Below, piece by piece: positions 23,014-31,983 of a DNA stretch of 64,000 nucleotides. Position 1 is the first letter of the stretch; each line of letters opens with the position of its first letter. The notes under the pieces are model-generated. The model was not told where the DNA came from. It was given only the letters and a program-made list of their open reading frames with translations, and did not search any database. The DNA lies in NCBI RefSeq assembly GCF_947498635.1, contig NZ_CANMKV010000007.1:1-64000 (forward strand), given 5' to 3'. The DNA is from an uncultured Microbulbifer sp. GTDB taxonomy: Bacteria; Pseudomonadota; Gammaproteobacteria; Pseudomonadales; Cellvibrionaceae. A program made the translations under genes and the position numbers.

Positions 23014-25260
23014 ATGTCTAAAAAAAGTTTGGGCACATTAACGCTGGATCTAATCGCCAAGGTGGGCGGTTTTGAGCGGGGGTTGGACAAGGCCGCGCGC
23101 CATACCGATAAGCGTATGCGCGATATCAAAAAAAGCAGCAAGACGGCCGCGCGGGCTATTGGGGCCGCCTTTGCCGCTATCGGTGGCGCTATAGGTAGTA
23201 AAGCGATTATCGATGCGACCATACGCCAGGAAAATGCCCTGCGGCAGCTGGAAGCGCGGTTGAAGTCCACCGAGGGCGCCGCGGGGCTTTCCTCGGAAGA
23301 ACTGCAAAACCTGGCCGGCAGCATGCAGCAACTCACCACCTTCGGTGATGAGGCGGTGATGGAAATGGAAGCGCTGCTGCTGACCTTTACCAATATCCAA
23401 GGCGAGGTATTTAAACGAGCCACCCCGGCGATTCTGGATATGTCCGTGGCCATGGGGACCGATTTACGCTCCTCCGCGGTGCAGCTGGGCAAAGCGCTGA
23501 ATGATCCGATAAAGGGTATTTCTGCCCTCAGCCGCACCGGTATCCAATTTACCGATGCGCAAAAAAGTACCATCGAAGCCCTGGTGGAATCCGGTCGCAC
23601 GGCCGAGGCGCAGGGCCTGATCCTGGAAGAGCTGGAAAAACAATTCGGTGGCGCTGCGGAAGCGGCAGCGGATACGTTTGGTGGGGCCTTAAAGCAGGCC
23701 CAGAACGCCTTTGGCGATCTGCTCGAATCCGAGGGCGGGCTCAATGAGGGTAAGGCCGCACTGCAGGAGCTGACCGAACTGCTGCAAGATCCGGCCACCA
23801 AGAAAGCGGCCGCTGCGCTTACCAATGGTTTGATTAAAGGATTTACCGCAGTTTCCAAAGTGATCACTGAGACGGTGAACACCGTCCAGTATCTTGCCGA
23901 GGAGTTTGCGGCCATTACCGTGGGCATCCATGCCGACGATATTGTGCGCCTGGAACGGGATGCCCAGCGTATTCGCGATGTGCTCGACAATAATGACTTT
24001 GGCGAGCGCCTGCGCTTCTTCGGCCCTAAGGGCGTGGTGGAATATTGGAACGATAAAGAATTAAAGACAGAGCTGGCGCGGCTGGAATCCGCGATCGATA
24101 CCTATTACAAACCGCGCTCAAAAATTGCCGGCAACTCAACACCGGCCCCCGCCGGCCTGACTGAAAATACCAGCCTAATTACTGATGCGCACCCGGAGGG
24201 CGAGTTACTTCCACCGGTGGATCACTGGATCGCCTTTCACGAAGTCATCGAAGAGCTCGGCACCGAATTTAAAACCGCGAAAGAAGAAGCCGAGGCCCTG
24301 CAGCGCAATCAGGAAGCCTATGCCAGCTTGCTGCGCGATCTGCGCACCGAGGAAGAAGTACTGACCGATCAGATGCGCGAGCGCCTGGCCATTGTCGATG
24401 CCATGGCCGGCCTGACCGACGAGCAGCGCCAGGAAACCCTCGGCCGTATCGCCGACGCCGCCACCGAAGACGGCCCAACCCTGGGCGGCCTCGACAGTGG
24501 CGAGGATATCGAAACCGCGCGTACAGAACTCGAGGACTGGTATTCCACCCAGCTACAAATGCTGGAGCAATTCCGCAGCGAGCGTGCCGACCTCAATGCC
24601 ACCTGGGATGAAGAGGAATTATCCCTGCGCCAGCAGTACGAAGAGCGCCTGACCGAAATCACCCAGGCCAATGAAGACCAGCGCCGCCAGCAGCAGCTGG
24701 AGGGGTACGCCACCCTGATGGATGTGGCAGGGCAGTATTACCAAGGCATGGAAGGCGAAGAGGCGGCCTATATGCGCGCGGCCCTTTCCATCGGCGGGGC
24801 CCTATTGGATGAGAAAAAACGCAACGCCCTGCAGAGCGTAATCGCCAATACCCAGGACGCCGCCATGGGGGCCTATAACGCGATGGCTTCGATTCCCTAT
24901 GTGGGCCCGGTGCTGGGCGCCGCGGCGGCGGGTGCGGTCTATGTCACCGGCGGCTTAGCCGCGGCAAAAATTACCGGTATGGCTCACGACGGTATCGACG
25001 CGGTGCCGGAGGACGGCACCTGGTTGCTGCAAAAAGGCGAGCGGGTCACCACCTCAGAAACCAGCGCAAAACTGGATCGCACCCTGGCCATGATTCAGGC
25101 GGATATGTATCGCGGTGGGAATAGTGGTAGCTCTGGTGGGTCTGCGCCAATCACTCAGAATATTAACGTATCTGGTAAGCCGGATAACCGCACCGCCTCA
25201 CAGCTCGCCCGCGAAAGCGAACGCAAACAACGGATTAACCGCAGGAGGCTCGGCTCTTAA
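23014..25260 (+). CDS. Tail tape measure protein
   Basis: A 748-residue protein. It begins with LGTLTLDLIAKVGGFERGLD, has a basic helical region (KKSSKTAARAIGAAFAAIGG), a lambda-family middle, extended Glu/Gln/Arg coiled coils (about 410-580) and hydrophobic Ala/Gly-rich stretches near 630-660. At roughly 1.5 angstrom per residue the tail would be about 110 nm. Confidence 0.95.
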   Translation: MSKKSLGTLTLDLIAKVGGFERGLDKAARHTDKRMRDIKKSSKTAARAIGAAFAAIGGAIGSKAIIDATIRQENALRQLEARLKSTEGAAGLSSEELQNLAGSMQQLTTFGDEAVMEMEALLLTFTNIQGEVFKRATPAILDMSVAMGTDLRSSAVQLGKALNDPIKGISALSRTGIQFTDAQKSTIEALVESGRTAEAQGLILEELEKQFGGAAEAAADTFGGALKQAQNAFGDLLESEGGLNEGKAALQELTELLQDPATKKAAAALTNGLIKGFTAVSKVITETVNTVQYLAEEFAAITVGIHADDIVRLERDAQRIRDVLDNNDFGERLRFFGPKGVVEYWNDKELKTELARLESAIDTYYKPRSKIAGNSTPAPAGLTENTSLITDAHPEGELLPPVDHWIAFHEVIEELGTEFKTAKEEAEALQRNQEAYASLLRDLRTEEEVLTDQMRERLAIVDAMAGLTDEQRQETLGRIADAATEDGPTLGGLDSGEDIETARTELEDWYSTQLQMLEQFRSERADLNATWDEEELSLRQQYEERLTEITQANEDQRRQQQLEGYATLMDVAGQYYQGMEGEEAAYMRAALSIGGALLDEKKRNALQSVIANTQDAAMGAYNAMASIPYVGPVLGAAAAGAVYVTGGLAAAKITGMAHDGIDAVPEDGTWLLQKGERVTTSETSAKLDRTLAMIQADMYRGGNSGSSGGSAPITQNINVSGKPDNRTASQLARESERKQRINRRRLGS

Positions 25261-25853
25261 TGTTTAACGAAAGTCGTCTGCTGGAAAAAGTGGCCTATGG
25301 CTCCGAATACGGCCACCGCTATAAAACCGAAATTAAAGCATTGCGCAGCGGGGTAGAGCGCCGCAATGCCGAATGGGAGCGCCCCCTGGGCCGTTATTCC
25401 CTGCTGTTTAAAAACCTGGATTCTGCAGACCACCACATCGTGGTTGCCGCCCATCACGCCTGTATGGGTGCGCTGATCGGCTTTCGCTTTAAAGACGCCA
25501 GTGATTTTGAGGCGGAGCGGGAAGTGATTGGTTTCGGTACAGGCAACAGCGAGAGCTACCAGCTGGTAAAAAAATATACGTTCGGGGCCTTTTCCTATCA
25601 GCGCAAAATTGCGAAGCCGGTGATCGGCCGGGTAACCATTTTTGCCGATGGCAATCCGGTGGCCGCCAGTATCGATTACACCACTGGGCAAGTGCAGCTC
25701 AGCGCGGATAACGGGGCAGAAATTACCTGGAGCGGCGAGTTCGATGTGCCCGTCAGGTTTGAAGACGATGAGATCGGCTTCAGTATCGACAACCGCCACC
25801 AGCGACTGCCGGTACTCAATGGCAATGTGGACCTGCTGGAGATTCGCCTGTGA
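25260..25853 (+). CDS. Distal tail protein, DUF2460 (GTA-type)
   Basis: A 197-residue protein: FGSEYGHRY-type start (VAYGSEYGHRYKTEI), RYSLLFKNLDSADHHIVVAA, FRFKDASDFEAE and DYTTGQVQL. This is the TIGR02217/DUF2460 family, equivalent to gene transfer agent ORFg12. It starts at the base following the tape-measure stop with overlap TAATG. Confidence 0.92.
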   Translation: MFNESRLLEKVAYGSEYGHRYKTEIKALRSGVERRNAEWERPLGRYSLLFKNLDSADHHIVVAAHHACMGALIGFRFKDASDFEAEREVIGFGTGNSESYQLVKKYTFGAFSYQRKIAKPVIGRVTIFADGNPVAASIDYTTGQVQLSADNGAEITWSGEFDVPVRFEDDEIGFSIDNRHQRLPVLNGNVDLLEIRL

Positions 25854-26791
25854 GACAGATTCCCCCAGCTTTACAGGCCCATTTGGATAGCGGTGTCACC
25901 ACGCTGTGCCGCTTATTAAAAATCACCCTCACCGATGGCCGTCAGTTTGGTGCTACTACTCTGGACCGCGATATCGAATTCGAAGGGCTGATGTATTACG
26001 CCCAGAACGGTTTCGATTCCAGCATTATCGCCAGCGATACCAGTTTCGATGTGGACAACGCCGAGGGCTATTCGCTGTATAGCACCGACGTGCCCGGCAT
26101 CACCGTCGAGATGGCCGAGCGCGGCGAACTGGATGGGGCAGAGTGGGCCATGGTTCTGGTGAATTACCGCGATCTCTCCATGGGTGCGCTGTTATTGGAT
26201 GGTGGCGATATTGGTGAGGTGCGCACGGTAAAGAATACGGTGTTTATCCCGGAATTACTCAGCTACGCCATGCGCCTGCGCCAGTCGATCGGCCATGTGG
26301 ATTCCATCACCTGCCGCGCGATATTTGGAACCGATGCGGACTCGCAGACCGGCTGCGGCGTAAACGCGGAACCGCTGTGGCAATCGGCCACCGTGACCGC
26401 CGTGGATGGTGACGAGCCCAAGGTCACCTATATGGCCGATAACATTGCCAGCCTACCCACCGCGGCCAAACGCTGGCGAGTGCGCTGGAAAAGCGGCAAC
26501 AACGTCAGCTCCCGTTTGTATCAGGTGGAAGCCGTGGATACTGCCAGTGGACAGATCACTCAAATCGAACCGCTGCCCTTCGCCGTGCAACCGGGCGATG
26601 CGCTGGAAATACGCGAAGACTGTGACAAGCAGTTTTCCACCTGTAAATACCACGGCAATTGGTTGGATTTTAAAGGTGAAAACCTTATCCCCATTGGCCA
26701 GGCCAGCGATACCCCCGGCGCCGGTGTGCCCGGCAGCACCGGTGGTGGCTCCTCGTTTAATTCCAACGGCACCAGCCAGCAGCAACGCTAA
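25850..26791 (+). CDS. Tail hub protein, DUF2163/BR0599 family (GTA-type)
   Basis: A 313-residue protein with LDSGVTTLCRLLKITLTDG at the N-terminus and the BR0599-type C-terminal domain containing CDKQFSTCKYH. Corresponds to gene transfer agent ORFg13. A Gly/Ser/Asn-rich end follows. ATGA overlap upstream and TAATG downstream. Confidence 0.92.
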   Translation: MRQIPPALQAHLDSGVTTLCRLLKITLTDGRQFGATTLDRDIEFEGLMYYAQNGFDSSIIASDTSFDVDNAEGYSLYSTDVPGITVEMAERGELDGAEWAMVLVNYRDLSMGALLLDGGDIGEVRTVKNTVFIPELLSYAMRLRQSIGHVDSITCRAIFGTDADSQTGCGVNAEPLWQSATVTAVDGDEPKVTYMADNIASLPTAAKRWRVRWKSGNNVSSRLYQVEAVDTASGQITQIEPLPFAVQPGDALEIREDCDKQFSTCKYHGNWLDFKGENLIPIGQASDTPGAGVPGSTGGGSSFNSNGTSQQQR

Positions 26792-27225
26792 TGCAACAAC
26801 AAAGAATCGACACACTGGCCTTTGCCCGCGGCCTGGTGGCTGCTGGCGTGCGCTGGCGCCACCGGGGCCGCACCACCTGGGCGGTGGATTGCGTGGGGTT
26901 AATCGTGCTCAGCCTGCGCGCCGCCGGCCTGGAAATCGAAGATGAAAAACACTACGGCCGCGAACCCTGGAAAGACGGCGTGCGCCGCAAGATGCGCGCG
27001 CGTTTCGGTGAACCGATTGCGGAAGAATTCTGGCAGCCGGGGGATATTGCCGTTTTTAAATCCCCGCAGCGCAGCGATCCCAGCCATGTGGGTTTTTTAG
27101 GGGATTATCCGCACGGTGATTTCTCTCTGATTCACGCCCACGCCGATCAGGATTGCCGCGAGCATGTATTGGATGCGCGCTGGCGTCGCTTGCTGGTGGA
27201 GGTGTATTCCCCATGGGCAACCTGA
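26791..27225 (+). CDS. NlpC/P60-type tail-tip peptidase (GTA-type)
   Basis: A 144-residue protein with the catalytic Cys in WAVDCVGLI and His in DPSHVGFLGD, plus FWQPGDIAVFK. It corresponds to gene transfer agent ORFg14 and probably hydrolyses peptidoglycan during DNA entry. Confidence 0.92.
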   Translation: MQQQRIDTLAFARGLVAAGVRWRHRGRTTWAVDCVGLIVLSLRAAGLEIEDEKHYGREPWKDGVRRKMRARFGEPIAEEFWQPGDIAVFKSPQRSDPSHVGFLGDYPHGDFSLIHAHADQDCREHVLDARWRRLLVEVYSPWAT

Positions 27226-28145
27226 TCTTCGGCAAGACCACCATTCAGGGGCGCAAGTTCGACAAGATCCAACTGCAAACCAGCAAGGCGGGTGTGCCGC
27301 GCCCGATTATTTTCGGTCGGGTAAAGCCGGTGGTGGGCAATATTATCGCCACCACACCGCCGAAGATTGTCAAAAAAAAGGAAAAGCAAAAAGGAGGCAA
27401 GGGCGGTGGATCTACCGAAGTGGTCAATGAGGAGGTGTACCGCACTTACGCCATTCGCATTTGCGAAGGGCCTATCACGGGTATCTGTAAAGTCTGGCGC
27501 AACAACGAATTGGTTTACGATCGCGATAGCAACGACCCTACGCAGATCGACAATAACCAGGCGTTTTTGCAGCTGGCCGAGTTTTTTCTCGGCGGCTTCC
27601 AGCAAATGCCCAGCGCGGTACTGCAGGCCGCCTTTGGTATTCACAATGTGCCCGCCTATCGCGGCACCTGTTATCTGGTCATCGACAACGAAAACCTCAC
27701 CAGCACCGGCGGCGCCATTCCGCAGTATGCGTTTGAGGTGGAGCGGGCCGAAGGAACTCTGGTCACCAGTCGGCCCTATGCGCTGGAGGCTAGCGATACG
27801 CTGAGTATTCAGGCAGCGGCCAAGGAGATTCGCCAGCGACCGGCGTCAGAAGTTCTGGAAATCCTTCCCTCAGTCACTGCAATCTCACTCGTCCAAAGTG
27901 TGATTCTCTCGGAGTACTCTCCAGCTGCAGAGACGCTAGCGTGTGCGTCCTCGGTAACCTCAATCAATCTTCAGCAAATCCTGATTCGCTCGGAATACTC
28001 CCCGGCAGCGGAGTCGCTTCATTTACAGCCCAGCGTTACCACTATTCAACTCAAGCGGGTGGTGGGATACCTGGATCATAACAGCGGGGCCGAAAGCCTT
28101 GGGGTTCGCACCTCCGTCAACGCAATTCATTTAGAGGAAATATAG
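27213..28145 (+). CDS. Tail-tip protein J, N-terminal part with 27-residue repeats
   Basis: A 310-residue protein from the ATG at 27213 (GGTGGAGG upstream, overlapping the peptidase gene). Residues 1-185 match the start of J/host-specificity-type proteins: KAGVPRPIIFGRVKPVVGNI, YRTYAIRICEGPITGICKVW, PAYRGTCYLVIDN and IPQYAFEVER. Residues 220-310 are three exact-length 27-residue repeats and a partial copy. The rest of a usual J protein is missing and reappears at 29669. Confidence 0.85.
   Translation: MGNLIFGKTTIQGRKFDKIQLQTSKAGVPRPIIFGRVKPVVGNIIATTPPKIVKKKEKQKGGKGGGSTEVVNEEVYRTYAIRICEGPITGICKVWRNNELVYDRDSNDPTQIDNNQAFLQLAEFFLGGFQQMPSAVLQAAFGIHNVPAYRGTCYLVIDNENLTSTGGAIPQYAFEVERAEGTLVTSRPYALEASDTLSIQAAAKEIRQRPASEVLEILPSVTAISLVQSVILSEYSPAAETLACASSVTSINLQQILIRSEYSPAAESLHLQPSVTTIQLKRVVGYLDHNSGAESLGVRTSVNAIHLEEI
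27870..28142 (+). repeat. 81-bp coding repeats in the J N-terminal gene
   Basis: Three tandem units of 27 codons (residues 220-246, 247-273, 274-300) plus a partial unit, each with SVTxIxL, a variable stretch and SPAAE(T/S)L or its variant SGAESL. Protein similarity is clear; DNA has diverged. Confidence 0.8.
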
Positions 28146-28147
28146 CC

Positions 28148-29041
28148 ATGTCCAACCCTTTAGCTGTGGCAAAACTAGGCGTATCGGGTCGTTACAAACT
28201 CACCGCAAAGAATGTCGATAATGGCAGTGAGCGCACTGTGGCGGAGTTTCCAAACCTAATCACAAATCTTGGCCTGGATATGCTGGCCACCGTCTCAGAA
28301 GACTGGACCCATTACTATGGCATTTTATATACCTGTGTCGTGGGCAGCGGCAATACCACGCCCAGTAACTCCGATACTAAGCTGTCGTCAGAGGTGGCCG
28401 TTACAACCTCTATCAATGCAGATACCACTATCAACACCGCAGAAAATTATCTTTCGGTAATAAAAAGGTGGGGTTTTTCTCAGGGGGCGGCAGCGGGCAA
28501 TCTGGCGGAGATTGGTGTGGGCACGGACTCAGAAAATCTATTTAGCCGAGCTTTGATCCGCGACCCCGACGGGAACCCAACCGCGCTTTCGGTGCAATCC
28601 AATGAGGTTTTGACCGTAACCTATGAGCTGCGTATTCATATTCCTACGGCTGATACGGCAAGCACTGTGGATGGCTACGCACTGGTATTGCGTGCTGCTG
28701 GAGCTACCAGCACTATCTACTGGAAAGGAAATCAATTTAGGTTGCATACCGACAGTTTTGTTTACGATGGCGATATGGGGGATAGGACTACAATCCCCTG
28801 GTCTGACAACGATAAACGATCCAGCTCCTTGGCGAATGACGCCTACATAGCTGGCTCGTTTTCTCGCACAGGCCGGGTACAGTGGGACCCTAGTCGGGGC
28901 AATACCACGATTAAAACCATCGTATTTCAATTCGGGTGCGGCTACTTTCAATTCTCAGTAGATCCGCCAATCGTGAAAACCAACGAGCACGAGCTGACCG
29001 TCGATGTCGCGTTGGTATGGGGCAGAGAAGGGGAGCTTTAA
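28148..29041 (+). CDS. Tail fibre/minor tail protein
   Basis: A 297-residue beta-rich protein. The first 160 residues (NLITNLGLDMLATV, CVVGSGNTTPSNSDTKL, WGFSQGAAAGNLAEIGVG, FSRALIRDPDG) match a module common in siphophage minor tail proteins. The C-terminal half is less familiar and could be a receptor or glycan-binding part. It begins 2 bp after the J N-terminal gene. Confidence 0.75.
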   Translation: MSNPLAVAKLGVSGRYKLTAKNVDNGSERTVAEFPNLITNLGLDMLATVSEDWTHYYGILYTCVVGSGNTTPSNSDTKLSSEVAVTTSINADTTINTAENYLSVIKRWGFSQGAAAGNLAEIGVGTDSENLFSRALIRDPDGNPTALSVQSNEVLTVTYELRIHIPTADTASTVDGYALVLRAAGATSTIYWKGNQFRLHTDSFVYDGDMGDRTTIPWSDNDKRSSSLANDAYIAGSFSRTGRVQWDPSRGNTTIKTIVFQFGCGYFQFSVDPPIVKTNEHELTVDVALVWGREGEL

Positions 29042-29625
29042 TGCTACCGCAATTTGCTCTTTCCTTAGAGCCAATGCCCACAGCCTTTATCGGTGGCGCC
29101 GCCCTGCCGGTGCGCGCGATTACCGACTACGAGCGCGGCGGTATTGCCCTGCAAGATCCCAGTCGAGGGCTGAACTTTCAGACCTGGCGCGCACGGGTAT
29201 TGGAAGACGGCAGGGCCATAGTGCTGGATGCCCAGCAGGTGAGGGCGAGCACTGTGATTACCGGGGTTAATATCACCGAGGTCAGCTTGGCCTTCGACCA
29301 GAATATGCGCCCGGTCATCGCCTATGTAGAGAGCGGCACCGCCAAGCTCTACTGGTATGACAGCAGCCAGGATGCCCAGGTAACCACCAGCTGGCCGGGG
29401 TTTATTACTCCCAGGGTTTCCCTGGACGATAAGCGCCAACTGCAGTCCTCTGTAGGCGATGTCATTTTTGCTTATTTAAGAAACGGGAATCTGTATTACC
29501 GCCAGCAGCGCGACCGCTATGGCACGGAATATCTACTGGCCAGCAATGTGAACAGCCCTGGCCTGGTCAAAATCGGCATGAGCCGCAATTTACGTTTTCA
29601 GTTTTTGCTCAAAAGCCCTGACTAG
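29041..29625 (+). CDS. Tail-associated hypothetical protein, 194 aa
   Basis: It starts at the ATG at 29041 by TAATG overlap with the fibre gene; a longer in-frame reading starts inside that gene. A beta-rich protein with ALQDPSRGLNFQTWRARVLE and a repeated strand pattern suggestive of blades (VIAYVESGTAKLYWYD, then VIFAYLRNGNLYYRQQ). Coupling to the fibre protein suggests a paired host-range role, but the family is not recognised. Confidence 0.65.
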   Translation: MLPQFALSLEPMPTAFIGGAALPVRAITDYERGGIALQDPSRGLNFQTWRARVLEDGRAIVLDAQQVRASTVITGVNITEVSLAFDQNMRPVIAYVESGTAKLYWYDSSQDAQVTTSWPGFITPRVSLDDKRQLQSSVGDVIFAYLRNGNLYYRQQRDRYGTEYLLASNVNSPGLVKIGMSRNLRFQFLLKSPD

Positions 29626-29668
29626 CCCCCTGAATAAAACCCCGACTACAACCTTCGAATAAACCACT

Positions 29669-31222
29669 ATGTCTTATCCCCTTTATGCCGTGGTCGCGGA
29701 GATCTGTGAGCGCGCCGGCCTGCCGTTTGGCAAATTTGATACCACCCTGCTGGAGGGGTATGTCTCGGGGATGCAGATCAGCAACGACGCCCCCGCGTTC
29801 GAACCTATTCAAGAGCTGGCCAAGACGTTCTTTTTTGACCCGGTCAATCGCGGCGATTCCCTGGTGTTTACCCCGCGCGGCGCCGAGCCGCTAATGACCA
29901 TCGATGAAAACGATTTGATCGGCGAGAGCGACGACGAGAAAACCCGCCGCTCCCCCGAGGAAATTGTGCGGGTGCTCAACCTCAACTATTACGACGCAGA
30001 CGGCGGTATCGATACCTGCAAGCAGACCAGTGATCGCAGCATCGATACACGCGGCGAGGGCGAGAAAAATATTGAGACCCCGCTGGTGCTGGAGACCGAC
30101 CAGGCCGCGCAGATCGCCGTGATCATGCACAAGGTGATGATCGAAGAGCAGCGCGGGGACTTTGAAATTACCCTGCCGGACAGCTATCTCAAACTCACCC
30201 CCGGCGATGTGGTGTTGTTCCATGGGGACCGCTGCCGCATCGATGAAGTCTCCCTCGATAGCGGGGAACAGAAGTACAAACTGATCCACGACCGCAAGAG
30301 CGCCTATCAATCCCAGGCCTTCGGCGTAGCTCCCATGGCCCCACCGGCCCCGGTGCCACTGGTGCCGGGCGCTACCACCATCGAATTTATCGACGCGCCC
30401 ATTCTGGCCAGCGGTGATGATTTACAGCTGGGTTACTACGTCGCCATCGCCGGCAGCAACAGCGCCTGGGCCGGTGCCACAGTGGCGCTGTCCCTCGATG
30501 GTGGGCAGAACTATATCGAATCCGATAACACCGATATCGAGGCCGTGATGGGTGAGCTCACCACCAGCCTCAACAGCCACAAACGGGAAATCCCCGATAC
30601 CCACAACCGCGTGCAACTGCGCCTCTACGATAGCGGCGACGCCCTGGAAAACCGCACCCTCGCTGACTTACTTAACCGCCAGAATAGGGCGCTGATCGGC
30701 CATGAAATCGTCAGCTTTGGCGAGGCCGAAGAAATCAGCCCCGGCGTGTGGGAAATCGGCTACTTGCTGCGCGGGCGTCTCGGCACCACGCCGACAAACC
30801 ACCCAGCCGGCACGCGCTTTGTATTACTGGAACGCAACACCCTGAATTACATCGCCACCGAGCGCTACAACCTCGGCCAGTCGCTCACCTTCCGCGCCAC
30901 CAGTATCGGCAGCGGTAAAGAAACAACCACCAGCGGCACCTTCACCGGCGCCAGCCACACCGAGCCAGCCCCAACCAATCTCAGAGCGCACCGTACAAAT
31001 GACCAGCTGGTTATCCAATGGCTTGGTGTAGGGCGCCTCGGCGGCCGCGCTGCTTACGACCAGTCGCAATACTTCAGTGGCTACCGGGTAACGGTCAATG
31101 GCCAGAACACCGACACCACAGCAACCACACTCACCATTGCAGACCCAGGCAACGCGACGATTAAAGTCAGCCAGCTCAACAGCATCGCCGGCCCAGGCCC
31201 GGCCGCACAGATCAGCGTATAA
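29669..31222 (+). CDS. Tail-tip protein J, C-terminal part
   Basis: A 517-residue protein. It starts abruptly inside a J-like domain (LYAVVAEICERAGLPFGKFD, then FFFDPVNRGDSLVFTPRG), continues through the phage-tail protein domain (LPDSYLKLTPGDVVLFHGDR, GYLLRGRLGT) and ends in a fibronectin-type domain (about 425-517). There is no visible Shine-Dalgarno sequence at the ATG and an in-frame stop just upstream, so expression may depend on reinitiation. It is the missing half of the 27213 gene product. Confidence 0.87.
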   Translation: MSYPLYAVVAEICERAGLPFGKFDTTLLEGYVSGMQISNDAPAFEPIQELAKTFFFDPVNRGDSLVFTPRGAEPLMTIDENDLIGESDDEKTRRSPEEIVRVLNLNYYDADGGIDTCKQTSDRSIDTRGEGEKNIETPLVLETDQAAQIAVIMHKVMIEEQRGDFEITLPDSYLKLTPGDVVLFHGDRCRIDEVSLDSGEQKYKLIHDRKSAYQSQAFGVAPMAPPAPVPLVPGATTIEFIDAPILASGDDLQLGYYVAIAGSNSAWAGATVALSLDGGQNYIESDNTDIEAVMGELTTSLNSHKREIPDTHNRVQLRLYDSGDALENRTLADLLNRQNRALIGHEIVSFGEAEEISPGVWEIGYLLRGRLGTTPTNHPAGTRFVLLERNTLNYIATERYNLGQSLTFRATSIGSGKETTTSGTFTGASHTEPAPTNLRAHRTNDQLVIQWLGVGRLGGRAAYDQSQYFSGYRVTVNGQNTDTTATTLTIADPGNATIKVSQLNSIAGPGPAAQISV

Positions 31223-31236
31223 GCAGGAAACAAACC

Positions 31237-31677
31237 ATGAGCACCACACCGAATAACGGCATTCCCTACGCACAAGAGGGCACCCTCGACCCCGCCGCCA
31301 GCCTCAATCAGGCGCTGGATACCATCGATGCGCTGTTACAGATCGAAGTGCTGGGGATCCAAAACGATCCCCCCGGCTCCCCCAGTGATGGCGACCGCTA
31401 TTTAGTTGCCATAGGCACCGGCACCTGGGCTGGCAAAGACGGCCAGCTTGCGCGCTATGTGGCAGACCCAGGCTACTGGCAATTTTTCCCGGCAAAAGTA
31501 GCCCTGAATAAAGCGGATGGCTTGCTGTATATCAACGGCAGCGGCGGCTGGCAGGTGGCCAACCGCCCGGCGGCATTGCCGCAGATTACTGGCGACACAA
31601 GTAGCGATTTGGTTGGGGTGGTTACGCAGATGTTAGGGGCTTTGAATGGAGTTTATTGGGATAACCAAGTCACCTAA
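31237..31677 (+). CDS. DUF2793-type tail fibre protein
   Basis: A 146-residue protein with EGTLDPAASLNQALDTIDAL, the DUF2793 motif PPGSPSDGDRYLVA and a Trp/Tyr-rich middle. In GTA-like phages this family forms or decorates side fibres. Last morphogenesis gene before the accessory segment. Confidence 0.82.
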   Translation: MSTTPNNGIPYAQEGTLDPAASLNQALDTIDALLQIEVLGIQNDPPGSPSDGDRYLVAIGTGTWAGKDGQLARYVADPGYWQFFPAKVALNKADGLLYINGSGGWQVANRPAALPQITGDTSSDLVGVVTQMLGALNGVYWDNQVT

Positions 31678-31983
31678 TAGTGTCGCCAAACGACAGTATA
31701 AAAACCATAGAGGATACAGACGGTGGTGGATATTGGTCGCGATGACTGTTGTCCTAATTGGCTAATTGTTGCCAAGTGGTTGATGTGTATTGAGTTGATG
31801 GAGGAGGATAGGATATTGGTGTAAATTTTTATTAGAAATAGTGTCATGGTGACCACTATGTAAGCGTTAGAATGCTGGGTAGTTATAATGAAGAAATTAG
31901 TGATTTTGGCCTGTTAGAATTTTCCGGCTGGAAGCTATAAAAAGAAAAATTTTCAGAATGTAAGTTGCTCCTTCTGTGGGGTT
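31678..31983. other. AT-rich intergenic stretch without a gene
   Basis: About 306 bp between the last tail gene and the DUF5677-like gene. A short TGTCG/CGACA hairpin lies at 31681-31695. Base composition turns AT-rich here and stays so through the next gene, marking the start of accessory DNA. I see no convincing reading frame. Confidence 0.5.

Noticed and set aside
22881..23990. 369-codon minus-strand frame over the tape measure gene
   Set aside because: Low-complexity Ser/Ala-rich antisense product; the tape measure gene on the other strand is certain.
26406..26945. 179-codon plus-strand frame spanning the DUF2163 and NlpC/P60 genes
   Set aside because: Overlaps two well-supported genes in another frame and has Pro/Arg-rich shadow composition.
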